Assembly: GCA_964507825.1 (NCBI GenBank)
Contig: CAZDQM010000053.1
Location: 1-32,370 of the forward strand
Direction of reading: 5' to 3'
Length of the DNA stretch: 32,370 nt
Source: JAWVZS01 sp964507825
Lineage (GTDB): Archaea; Thermoproteota; Nitrososphaeria; Nitrososphaerales; Nitrosopumilaceae
Shown: positions 15,588 to 22,263 of the stretch, in pieces
Layout: each line of letters begins with the position of its first letter
Numbering within the stretch: position 1 is the stretch's first letter
Translations under genes and position numbers: made by a program
The notes under the pieces: generated by a model
What the model was told of the DNA's origin: nothing
The model's input: only the letters and a program-made list of their open reading frames with translations
The model's database searches: none

Positions 15588-16238
15588 ATGGGGATTATGA
15601 TTTCTAAAGGGTGGAACAAGCGCGGGGGAACCGGGATTTCAAACAGGGTTCTAGATACCGTAAGGCATGGTGCGCCGCTAAAAAACAAGATCGAGGTTGC
15701 GCAAAAGAAATTATCGATTCAAATTACAAAGCTGGACTCTATCCACGCGAAACTGCAAAAAAAGCATGACATGATTTTTGAGAGGATAGTGAATGCCCAG
15801 AGGTCCGACAATGTTCCGTATGCCAAGGCGTATGCCACCGAGCTGTCCCAGATCAGGAAGATGGATCACATGGTAAAGAATGCAAAGCTGGCCATGGAGC
15901 AGATTCACATAAGACTCAACACGGTATCGGAGCTTGGAGACGTCGTGGTGACACTTAGTCCGTGCATGTCAATCGTACGGGGACTAAGCTCCTCGATTGG
16001 AGGAATCATGCCAGAGGCCAACGCCTCGATGCAGGATCTGTCATCAATACTAGGAGATATAATGAACAACTCGTCTGTGGGTAGCGCGGATATGGGAATC
16101 AGCGAACATGTGAGCGGCGAGACCAGCTCGATTCTTGCAGAGGCCCAGTCTCTCCTAGAGAGCCAGGCAAAGTCAACAATTCCGGACATCCCGTCGGAGC
16201 TGCAACCCAAGAGTCAAAGGTCACGGACACTGATCTAG
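15588..16238 (+). CDS. cdvB: CdvB-family ESCRT-III protein
   Basis: Snf7/ESCRT-III-like protein of the archaeal Cdv division machinery (216 residues). It has a basic N-terminal region, then a long alpha-hairpin with the family pattern: FERIVNAQRSDNVPYAKAYA followed by ELSQIRKMDHMVKNAKLAMEQ and IRLNTV. It ends in a Ser-rich linker and a short C-terminal tail. Known CdvB proteins polymerise on membranes and are remodelled by the AAA ATPase CdvC; I see no clear MIM2-type proline motif, although the tail TIPDIPSELQPKS is proline-containing. Thaumarchaea carry several CdvB paralogs and I cannot say which this is. It converges on the DsbA-like gene with a shared CTAG at the stops. cdvA and cdvC are not nearby. 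Confidence 0.85.
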   Translation: MGIMISKGWNKRGGTGISNRVLDTVRHGAPLKNKIEVAQKKLSIQITKLDSIHAKLQKKHDMIFERIVNAQRSDNVPYAKAYATELSQIRKMDHMVKNAKLAMEQIHIRLNTVSELGDVVVTLSPCMSIVRGLSSSIGGIMPEANASMQDLSSILGDIMNNSSVGSADMGISEHVSGETSSILAEAQSLLESQAKSTIPDIPSELQPKSQRSRTLI

Positions 16239-17254
16239 CCCAAAAGATTTCTATCTATTACGTCTACAAATGCCTCAAACGGCTTGGCACCTGTGACTAG
16301 AACATAACCGGTGTCATCATTTCCAATAAAAAATGCCGGGGTGCCACTAACTCCATACTGGACTCCGTGCGCTATATCCGCATCGATCTCGGCGTTGATC
16401 GCAGGATCATTCAGGCAGGATGTAAACGCGTCGATATCAAGTGATAGGATACTTGCATATTCAACTACTCGGGTGACTATATCGCCTGCGCCAAGCTTGT
16501 TCCATTCCAACTGTCGTTCAAACAGCAGGTCATGATAGGGCCAGAACATGTTCTGCTCGTCGGCACACTCGGATGCAATGTGGGTGATTCGGGCGTTGGG
16601 ATGAATGTTATCTAATGGAAAGTCACGATATACAAAATTGGCTAGCCCGGTTTCAACGTAATGCTCCATGATTGATGGGAACGTCTGATGGTAGAACCGC
16701 ATGCAAAAAGGGCATTCAAAGTCGGAAAATTCCACGATGGTAACGGGCGCGTCAGGATCACCGATCATCGGATCATCATCTATCGATACTATTAGCTTTG
16801 GTATTGTCGGCGCCGACGGGACTATTGCCGCGGCAGGCTGTGCCTTTGATAATATGTCGCGCAGTTGTGATTTTGTCACATATTCGGACGCATCTGCGCT
16901 TGATGCCACAAAGTAACCTGCAAAAAAGGCGCCGATTGCAATTCCAACCACGGCGGTGATCACGAGGCCGTAATAGGCTGTTCTTTTCATGGTTACGTCA
17001 TCAGAAGTGTCCTGTTTTGTGGAATCAGTACGAGTGTCAGGTGTGATATCGATATCAGCAGTGTTCAGGGTATCAGGTACAGTATGAGAATCAGTAATAT
17101 CCGGGGTATCAGCAACGTCTGGAATATCCTGTGTATCTGATACAGTGTTGGAATCAGTAGTATCTTGGGTATTAGGTGCATCTTGTGCTGTACCAGAATC
17201 AGTAGTATCCGGGGTATCAACAGTATCCGAGTCGGACCTATCAGACATGATCAT
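16235..17254 (-). CDS. DsbA-like oxidoreductase with Thr/Asp-rich N-terminal extension
   Basis: A 339-residue protein. Residues 1-88 are a low-complexity region built on Asp-Thr units (DTPDTTDS, QDTTDSNT, DTPDITDS). A single membrane span covers about 93-117, right after Lys90-Arg91, and a thioredoxin-fold domain follows with active site CPFC (Cys181, Cys184, in FSDFECPFCMRFYH) and the cis-Pro loop SGTPAFFIGN. It is a predicted extracytoplasmic disulfide enzyme. With the membrane orientation expected, the acidic tail would be cytosolic. An internal Met89 (MKRTAYYGLV) would give a standard-length protein without the extension. A TATA-like CTAAATATC at about 17272-17280 favours the upstream starts (17254 or 17248). 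Confidence 0.83.
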   Translation of the reverse strand: MIMSDRSDSDTVDTPDTTDSGTAQDAPNTQDTTDSNTVSDTQDIPDVADTPDITDSHTVPDTLNTADIDITPDTRTDSTKQDTSDDVTMKRTAYYGLVITAVVGIAIGAFFAGYFVASSADASEYVTKSQLRDILSKAQPAAAIVPSAPTIPKLIVSIDDDPMIGDPDAPVTIVEFSDFECPFCMRFYHQTFPSIMEHYVETGLANFVYRDFPLDNIHPNARITHIASECADEQNMFWPYHDLLFERQLEWNKLGAGDIVTRVVEYASILSLDIDAFTSCLNDPAINAEIDADIAHGVQYGVSGTPAFFIGNDDTGYVLVTGAKPFEAFVDVIDRNLLG

Positions 17255-17397
17255 GCTATCAGATACCTGATATTTAGTTCAAGCGAAATCACGATATAAC
17301 ACGCAAGAATCCAGTTTCCACGATTCGTGTCAAAATGTACGTGCTAGCCCCCCCCCAAATAGACAAAATCAGCAGACTTGCCATCAGAGTCTCATCC

Positions 17398-17502
17398 CTA
17401 CCTGAGAAGGTACAATGTCCCAAGGGCGCATGCGCATGCCGAGCTCAACACCACCACAATAATAGAGAATTTCTTATTTTGTAGTATCCAGGAATCCGCC
17501 AT
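17398..17502 (-). CDS. 34-residue membrane microprotein behind the nitroreductase
   Basis: Begins MADSWILQNKKFSIIVVVLS and ends in TLYLLR, with one hydrophobic span at about residues 12-33. ATG 17502 lies 6 bp after the nitroreductase stop on the same strand, so it is probably the second gene of that operon. No clear Shine-Dalgarno is visible. The function is unknown. Its size and single span match the other microproteins in this window, although their sequences differ. Confidence 0.5.
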   Translation of the reverse strand: MADSWILQNKKFSIIVVVLSSACACALGTLYLLR

Positions 17503-17508
17503 GACGAT

Positions 17509-18117
17509 TCAGAACCTATTTTCAAATACCACTTTTGACAGTGGAAGCTGTCCCCCGCGGCCCGCTACAGGTTCTAGCGCCCTGCCCACGGCAACCATCA
17601 TTACAATCACGTGATCTGATGGCAGGTTGATGATCTTTGCAAGATTATCATAGTCAAAGCCGGTCATCGGACAAGAGTCCAGCCCCATCTGCCGCGCCGC
17701 CAGCATTATCGTCTGGGCGGCAATGCCGCAGGATCTCATCGCCTCATCCCGCATTTCCCGAGGATTCTCACTATACTGTAATCGCAGCTTTTCTGTAATT
17801 ATTTTCTGTTTGTCAGGCGAATGATTCTCCCAATATCTCCCGGGATCCTGATCCCAGGATCGAAGGTTTCCACATAATATTATAACCAAAGAGCTGTCTC
17901 GGGGTTGCGCCTGTCCGTACGAGGCGGCGCTTATCATCTCCTTGGTATCCTGATCAGTGACGGTTACAAACCTCCAGTTTTGCTGGTTGTAGCTAGTCGG
18001 CGACAGGATGGCCAGCTCCACTAGTTTCCTTGCATTCTCGGACGTCATGATGTAACCGGGATCAAATTTTTTTACGGCGCGTCTAGTCCGGATTGCCTCA
18101 AACGTGTCCACGCTCAA
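17509..18117 (-). CDS. Nitroreductase-family flavoprotein
   Basis: FMN-dependent oxidoreductase of the nitroreductase superfamily (202 residues). The family N-terminus is EAIRTRRAVKKFDP with the FMN-phosphate-binding RTRR. SPTSYNQQNWRFVTVTD is the SPS-x-x-N-x-QPW-like segment, with Gln-Asn-Trp replacing the usual Gln-Pro-Trp. The C-terminal half has GLDSCPMTGFD and VIVMMVAVG. Substrates in this family vary widely, so only a general redox role can be given. The start is TTG 18117 or GTG 18111; a TATA-like AGTTAAATTG at about 18136-18145 suits either. A microprotein gene follows. Confidence 0.85.
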   Translation of the reverse strand: MSVDTFEAIRTRRAVKKFDPGYIMTSENARKLVELAILSPTSYNQQNWRFVTVTDQDTKEMISAASYGQAQPRDSSLVIILCGNLRSWDQDPGRYWENHSPDKQKIITEKLRLQYSENPREMRDEAMRSCGIAAQTIMLAARQMGLDSCPMTGFDYDNLAKIINLPSDHVIVMMVAVGRALEPVAGRGGQLPLSKVVFENRF

Positions 18118-18187
18118 AAAAAATCACGGCTTGCAATTTAACTTATAGCATACAAGATTATTTAGGCCGGATTATATCATACAATTC

Positions 18188-18478
18188 ATGGGAGACGGAA
18201 TAGGAGGCCCTGTGATATCCTGCCTGTCAGGTAACGCGTTTGAGATGTCAGTGACACATTACAGGAAGGATAATCAAGAACAGTACGATACGGTAGAAAA
18301 GGTCATCATAGCAAAGATAGACGATCCCAGCAATCCACAGTACAAGGAGACGACACGGGACGAGCTTCAAAGGGCGCTTGCTAGAAGGTTCGTTACATGC
18401 AACGTCCAGTATAGGGACAAAAATACCGACGCCCTAGTCTGCAATGTCTTTGTGCAAAACCCGCCGGAAGGATTCTGA
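18188..18478 (+). CDS. Unknown 96-residue protein
   Basis: I do not recognise it. It is a small soluble protein, mostly polar, with an alpha/beta pattern (TVEKVIIAKIDDP, then a helix TRDELQRALARRF, then strands to the end). No cysteine-metal motif is seen. ATG 18188 is preceded by a TATA-like GATTATTTA at 18156-18164. It is divergent from the nitroreductase, and the next gene on the same strand has its own promoter. Confidence 0.6.
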   Translation: MGDGIGGPVISCLSGNAFEMSVTHYRKDNQEQYDTVEKVIIAKIDDPSNPQYKETTRDELQRALARRFVTCNVQYRDKNTDALVCNVFVQNPPEGF

Positions 18479-18587
18479 CCCACCTAGGCGGACAATAAAT
18501 TGCCGTGTCGATGTAATCGTACGCTCCCGATTATACACAGGAATGTATGAGAAACCTTTAACTTGAAAATCATGTTATTAATAGAAC

Positions 18588-18986
18588 GTGTCAGAATCAT
18601 CAGATAACACGTTTATGATCACACACGAGACCGAGCTGCTTGACTTTCAGGGCAAGAGCACGTGCTGTATAATAGACAACAGCGAGGAGGCAAAGCAGGT
18701 GTGCGAGATCTTTGCCAGCAAGGGCTTTGATTATAATTTAAAGGGAATAATCCTGAAAAAGCCGGACGGTCATCAGATGGGATGCAGGTTCATAATAAGA
18801 AATGACGCGTATATGCTCGATTACAAATGCGCCCCGTCCAATGAGTGGATCTCGGAGCTAAGACGGTCCAGAAAAATAGGCATCGTAAACGCGTCAAGAG
18901 TCACAATAATGATCTGCGATGACTTGTGGACCGGGGACGTCGAAAACGTCCTAAAGATGTTCTACTCTCCAGATCAGGGCAGGTAG
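18588..18986 (+). CDS. Unknown 132-residue protein
   Basis: No family recognised. It starts at GTG 18588, 24-33 nt after a TATA-like CCTTTAACTT (18555-18564). It is soluble and mixed alpha/beta, with a conserved-looking block QMGCRFIIRNDAYMLDYKC and a C-terminal helix DVENVLKMFYS. Cysteines at several positions (CCIID, VCEIF, MGCRF, YKC) have no clear zinc spacing. Its TAG stop abuts the stop of the convergent gene (TAGCTA at 18984-18989). Confidence 0.6.
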   Translation: MSESSDNTFMITHETELLDFQGKSTCCIIDNSEEAKQVCEIFASKGFDYNLKGIILKKPDGHQMGCRFIIRNDAYMLDYKCAPSNEWISELRRSRKIGIVNASRVTIMICDDLWTGDVENVLKMFYSPDQGR

Positions 18987-19319
18987 CTATTCCGCGCTCT
19001 TTTGAACCAGGCGCTTTTTGATTCGTGATATTGTAGGATAACTGTATCCGCGCCTCCGATAATCGGATATCATAAGCTTCCAGTTGTCTAGCCTCCACCT
19101 AGCCTGCTCGGCAGTCACCGAATGAATCTCCCTCTGAATGATGCTTCGGCGCCCAACTTTGAGCGTTCCAGAATCCCTAGCAGACCAGCGATTCCGGGCA
19201 AACTTTAGTCCCGCAAGAATCTCAGTGACCGGCATGTCCCGAAAGTATTCGCGCAGCTTGAGCAGTTGCGCATCGGTGGGCGTGCCGCATACGGCAAGCT
19301 CGACATGTGTCTTTTCCAT
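18987..19319 (-). CDS. Unknown basic 110-residue protein
   Basis: Not recognised. The frame opens upstream to 19355 (MTLICGG...), but ATG 19319 (MEKTHVELAVCGTPTDAQ) gives a cleaner N-terminus and has a TATA-like TTTGATAT 24-31 nt before it. The C-terminal half is strongly basic and helical (YRRRGYSYPTISRIKKRL), which could bind nucleic acid; this is inference from charge only. It converges on the preceding gene, stop against stop. Confidence 0.55.
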   Translation of the reverse strand: MEKTHVELAVCGTPTDAQLLKLREYFRDMPVTEILAGLKFARNRWSARDSGTLKVGRRSIIQREIHSVTAEQARWRLDNWKLMISDYRRRGYSYPTISRIKKRLVQKSAE

Positions 19320-19597
19320 TAATATACGCAATGCGCCCCCACATATCAAAGTCATGCTGAATTCAATTTGACAGCAGAGGAAAAAAATTCAAGGTGTATC
19401 ATGACATGATTACGCCGCGTATAATACAACCTGCAACTTTTCATCTCTTTTCATGCAGGTGGACAAAATGTCTTTCCTGCGCGTAAATCATGGAATTATA
19501 CACCACCTGCACACGGCCGCAAGAGAATAGACACCAAGTCACACAAAAATTCATCATATGAAATTATGAAAATAAACGTGATATCATTATACATCCG
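19320..19597. other. Intergenic region with long-range inverted repeat
   Basis: GCAGGTGG (19455-19462) and CCACCTGC (19503-19510) form a perfect 8-bp inverted repeat with a 40-nt spacer, preceded by a TATA-like CGTATAATAC near 19419-19428. A 25-codon frame lies inside the loop region but resembles nothing. A small structured RNA is possible. Confidence 0.3.
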
Positions 19598-19720
19598 TCA
19601 ACAGTCAAAAAACGGCACGTTAGAGTTCTTGCACAGTGTATTATACAACCCAAATCCAAAGATTATCGCCCCGAAAACGGCCAGCGGTACTATGATGAAC
19701 AGGTTGGACCCGCGTCCCAT
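19598..19720 (-). CDS. 40-residue membrane microprotein
   Basis: Begins MGRGSNLFIIVPLAVFGAII and continues FGFGLYNT to a short polar tail ending FFDC. One membrane span is at about residues 7-26. TATA-like ATTTTATA (minus strand, 19743-19750) lies 23-30 nt before ATG 19720, giving a leaderless transcript. It is tandem with the DUF371 gene upstream on the same strand (stop at 19760), but has its own promoter inside the gap. Function unknown. Confidence 0.6.
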   Translation of the reverse strand: MGRGSNLFIIVPLAVFGAIIFGFGLYNTLCKNSNVPFFDC

Positions 19721-19759
19721 CAAGGCATGTACTCGACAAGGGTATAAAATTGCACCCGA

Positions 19760-20173
19760 TCAGGCATCAATTACTAGCGTGCCAACAGATTTAGGATCCT
19801 GAAGCATCCTTATCATTTCACGCGGCACAGAATCAGAGGCGGCATCGGACCGTACTGCTAGTGTCCGCGGGCAAACAAAGCCGCTCTTCCTAATTACAAT
19901 GTCTTCAGGGTGACTTAGTACGAGTCCCGGGTGCCCCGAGGCCTCAAATGAAAACGTCCGCCTGCCTACAATGATGCGAAATTGTATTTTGCGTTTGGGA
20001 TCCCGGAGCCGCTCCTTTAGCTCGTCTGGAATATCCCGACATGCACAGGACGCCCCGATCCCGACAATACAGTCGCCGCTTGGCGTAAGATTCGAATCCC
20101 TGGTAACCTCAATGGTATTCTGGTGCAGAGATCGTATGTTTTCGTGACCGTAAAATGAAATCCGGAACTGCAC
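19760..20173 (-). CDS. DUF371-family protein
   Basis: Conserved archaeal protein of unknown function (DUF371/COG2090), 137 residues, usual length. The family hallmarks are the early HQNTIEVTRDSNLTPSGDCIVGIGA block (residues about 17-41) and the C-terminal strand-rich half ending in a small helix. It starts at GTG 20173. A single AT core at 20194-20203 lies 21-30 nt upstream and also serves proteasome alpha in the other direction. Pairing with a proteasome gene is suggestive only. Confidence 0.8.
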   Translation of the reverse strand: MQFRISFYGHENIRSLHQNTIEVTRDSNLTPSGDCIVGIGASCACRDIPDELKERLRDPKRKIQFRIIVGRRTFSFEASGHPGLVLSHPEDIVIRKSGFVCPRTLAVRSDAASDSVPREMIRMLQDPKSVGTLVIDA

Positions 20174-20193
20174 GATGGTTTGCTAGGCTAGAC

Positions 20194-20203
20194 TTAAATT
20201 AAA
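20194..20203. promoter_or_regulatory. Bidirectional TATA core, DUF371 and proteasome alpha
   Basis: TTAAATTAAA lies 21-30 nt before GTG 20173 on minus and 23-32 nt before TTG 20226 on plus. It is the only AT-rich core in the 52-bp gap between the two start codons. Confidence 0.5.
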
Positions 20204-20225
20204 CTTTCAAACCAACAAGATTGAA

Positions 20226-20960
20226 TTGCTTCCAGCTCAACAAGGATATGACAGGGCCATCACGGTATTCTCGCCAGACGGCAGATTGTACCAGGTCGAG
20301 TATGCAATCGAGACCGTGCGAAGGGGCACCATCGCAGTAGGCATAAAGACGAACGAGGGCGTAGTCATTGCCGTAGAGGAAAAGGCAAGAAAGCTCCAGG
20401 TTACCGATAATGCACAAAAGATATTTCAGATTGACGAGCATGTGGGCGTGGCCGCGGCAGGGTACATCCCCGATGCAAGGAGCCAGGTCGACAATGCAAG
20501 ATTCTTCTCCCAAAGCAACAAGCTGATTTATGACGAGCCAGTCGAGGTGGAGACGATTGCAAGGCACCTAGCGGATCAAAACCAACAGTTTACACAGTAT
20601 GCAGGCGTAAGGCCATATGGCGTAGCGTTAATTCTAGCAGGGGTAGACAGGAATAGTGGCCGATTATACCTTACCGACCCTAGCGGGACCTTTATCTCAT
20701 ACGAGGCAGTTGCAATCGGTGCAAATTCCGACAAGGTGACAAGTTTCCTAGAAAAATCATACAAGAGCGACATGTCGCTAGATGACGCGTCCGTACTGGC
20801 TACTGCATCAATCCATCTGGCAAGCGACGACGACGAGATGGAAAACATCAGGATGGCCCAGGCAAAGTCATCAACGGGCCTCTTTGAGCTTGCTTCCGAA
20901 GATAGTGTAAATGCATACTCGGCAAAGGCCAAGAAAAAATTCCCAGCCGACAAAAAATGA
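20226..20960 (+). CDS. psmA: 20S proteasome alpha subunit
   Basis: Forms the outer, gate-bearing rings of the archaeal 20S proteasome (244 residues). The gating N-terminus QGYDRAITVFSPDGRLYQVE followed by YAIETVRRGT is diagnostic, as is KIFQIDEHVGVAAAGYIPDA. Alpha subunits keep their N-terminus and have no catalytic Thr, as here. The start is TTG 20226 (LPAQQGYD...), since no ATG precedes the conserved block. The C-terminus ends in a Lys-rich tail (AKAKKKFPADKK). A SPOUT methyltransferase gene follows after 4 bp, suggesting co-transcription. The beta subunit is not in the window. Confidence 0.95.
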   Translation: MLPAQQGYDRAITVFSPDGRLYQVEYAIETVRRGTIAVGIKTNEGVVIAVEEKARKLQVTDNAQKIFQIDEHVGVAAAGYIPDARSQVDNARFFSQSNKLIYDEPVEVETIARHLADQNQQFTQYAGVRPYGVALILAGVDRNSGRLYLTDPSGTFISYEAVAIGANSDKVTSFLEKSYKSDMSLDDASVLATASIHLASDDDEMENIRMAQAKSSTGLFELASEDSVNAYSAKAKKKFPADKK

Positions 20961-20964
20961 TTAG

Positions 20965-21774
20965 TTGGAATTGAAGCTGTCAATAGCCATCCCAGACTCT
21001 TGTCTCAAGGACGAGGCCACAAACCTAGACAAGTCAAGAAAGATTGCAATAATAGCTAGGACATGCGCGATATTCAGAGTCGGTACCATCTACGTCTACG
21101 ATCATGGCGGCGGCAGAGACGACAGGGAATTACTCATGACAGTTCTTCGATATTTAGACACGCCGCAGTTCCTGCGAAAGAGACTGTTTCCAAGGATGAA
21201 CGAGCTAAAGTATGCAGGTGTACTCCACCCACTCAAGATTCCAAGCCACGTTACCCCTGCTGACGACAAGAAGATTAATCGTGGGACGGTCCGCGACGGT
21301 GTAATAGTGGGAGCGCGCGGCGGCCTGTTTGCAGACTTTGGAATCAACAAGCTGCTCCCGTACCGAGGTGCAACAGGTATCGGGAAAAGAATTACTGCAA
21401 GATTCAGCTCGGGCGCGCCCGAGTTCAAGTACGCGGAGATCCTCAAGGACGAGGCGCCAGAATACTGGGGGTACGTGGTAAAGGAGAGGGGCGCGCTATC
21501 AAAGCTCCTTGCATCATGGACGGGAATCACCATACTTACATCCAGAAAAGGCAGGCCCATATCTACAGAGCAGATCAGGAACTATCAGAGCGCCACCGAC
21601 CCTATTTTAGTAGCATATGGCTCCACGGATCAGGGAATACATGAAATACTAGGAAGGAGTCCCAACAGCATGCCAAATTCCAAGGTGTTGAACTTTTTTC
21701 CCGTCCAGGCAACAGATACCGTAAGGATGGAGGAGGCAATGCTAGGAACGCTTTCAATGCTAAACCTGCCATGA
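20965..21774 (+). CDS. Predicted SPOUT-class RNA methyltransferase (COG2106)
   Basis: Member of the archaeal/eukaryotic COG2106 (formerly DUF171) family, related to human SPOUT1/C9orf114, a predicted RNA methyltransferase with a knotted SAM-binding fold. 269 residues. The N-terminal part has IAIPDSCLKDEATNLDKSRK and IARTCAIFRVGTIYVYD. A beta insertion (about 100-165, with RDGVIVGARGGLFADFG) looks like an OB-like domain. The C-terminal knot segment includes DPILVAYGSTDQGIHEILG and NFFPVQATDTVRMEEAMLGTLS. The start is TTG 20965 or TTG 20971. It sits upstream of the L3 operon, the classical archaeal neighbourhood of this family, which hints at ribosome or rRNA work. Confidence 0.8.
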   Translation: MELKLSIAIPDSCLKDEATNLDKSRKIAIIARTCAIFRVGTIYVYDHGGGRDDRELLMTVLRYLDTPQFLRKRLFPRMNELKYAGVLHPLKIPSHVTPADDKKINRGTVRDGVIVGARGGLFADFGINKLLPYRGATGIGKRITARFSSGAPEFKYAEILKDEAPEYWGYVVKERGALSKLLASWTGITILTSRKGRPISTEQIRNYQSATDPILVAYGSTDQGIHEILGRSPNSMPNSKVLNFFPVQATDTVRMEEAMLGTLSMLNLP

Positions 21775-21803
21775 ATGGTGACCCAAATGCGGAGTAAATA
21801 ATC

Positions 21804-21911
21804 ATGGAAGACAGAAGGTTCTTGGCCATGGCAATCGGAGTCGGGGCAATCGGCGTCATCATAGGCGGATATGTCATGTATGATATCATAATCGGTCTGT
21901 TGCATCCATAG
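21804..21911 (+). CDS. 35-residue membrane microprotein
   Basis: Begins MEDRRFLAMAIGVGAIGVII, continues GGYVMYDIIIGLLHP, with a charged N-tail and one glycine-rich hydrophobic span from about residue 7 on. It starts 29 bp after the SPOUT gene on the same strand and is probably co-transcribed. No strong Shine-Dalgarno is visible. Function unknown; the size and topology resemble the other microproteins here. Confidence 0.55.
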   Translation: MEDRRFLAMAIGVGAIGVIIGGYVMYDIIIGLLHP

Positions 21912-22263
21912 TATCTACAGTAAGCGAGTCAGGTATAACAATCAAGAATATAATACAAAAAGACAGGACTAGTCTACACTACACAATCAGAACTCGTCTT
22001 CCAAATCACCATGATATAACTACATAACGCAAACTCTAGTCCGCAAAAGCCTGATGACAAAGGAACGAATCCTGCACAGTCCAAAAAAGATCAAATGATA
22101 TATCCCCCCTTGTCGTGGTACAATGTCAGGTCTACTAAAGGCATTATACCTGAAATTTCAAAACTAAGAATATACAGGGGTATGAATCCCGAATCGACCC
22201 GAATGTGTACTCGTCGTGATTTAATAGGTATATAATGGGGTTAACGACTTTGCTCGTTTATCA
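21912..22263. other. Intergenic region upstream of the ribosomal operon
   Basis: About 350 bp with only tiny frames. CTGATGA near 22050 resembles a C box, but no matching D box (CTGA) follows at the usual distance, so I do not call a C/D sRNA. A second TATA-like GATATATC near 22096 precedes a 14-codon frame only. The L3 promoter is at its right end. Confidence 0.4.
22229..22236 (+). promoter_or_regulatory. TATA box of the ribosomal protein operon
   Basis: TATATAAT is the strongest TATA match in the window, 28-35 nt before ATG 22264. The predicted transcript would start a few bases before L3, so the operon leader is very short. Confidence 0.65.

Noticed and set aside
22045..22085. CTGATGA resembling the C box of a C/D guide RNA
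   Set aside because: No D box (CTGA) at the right distance and no terminal stem, so a guide RNA cannot be supported.
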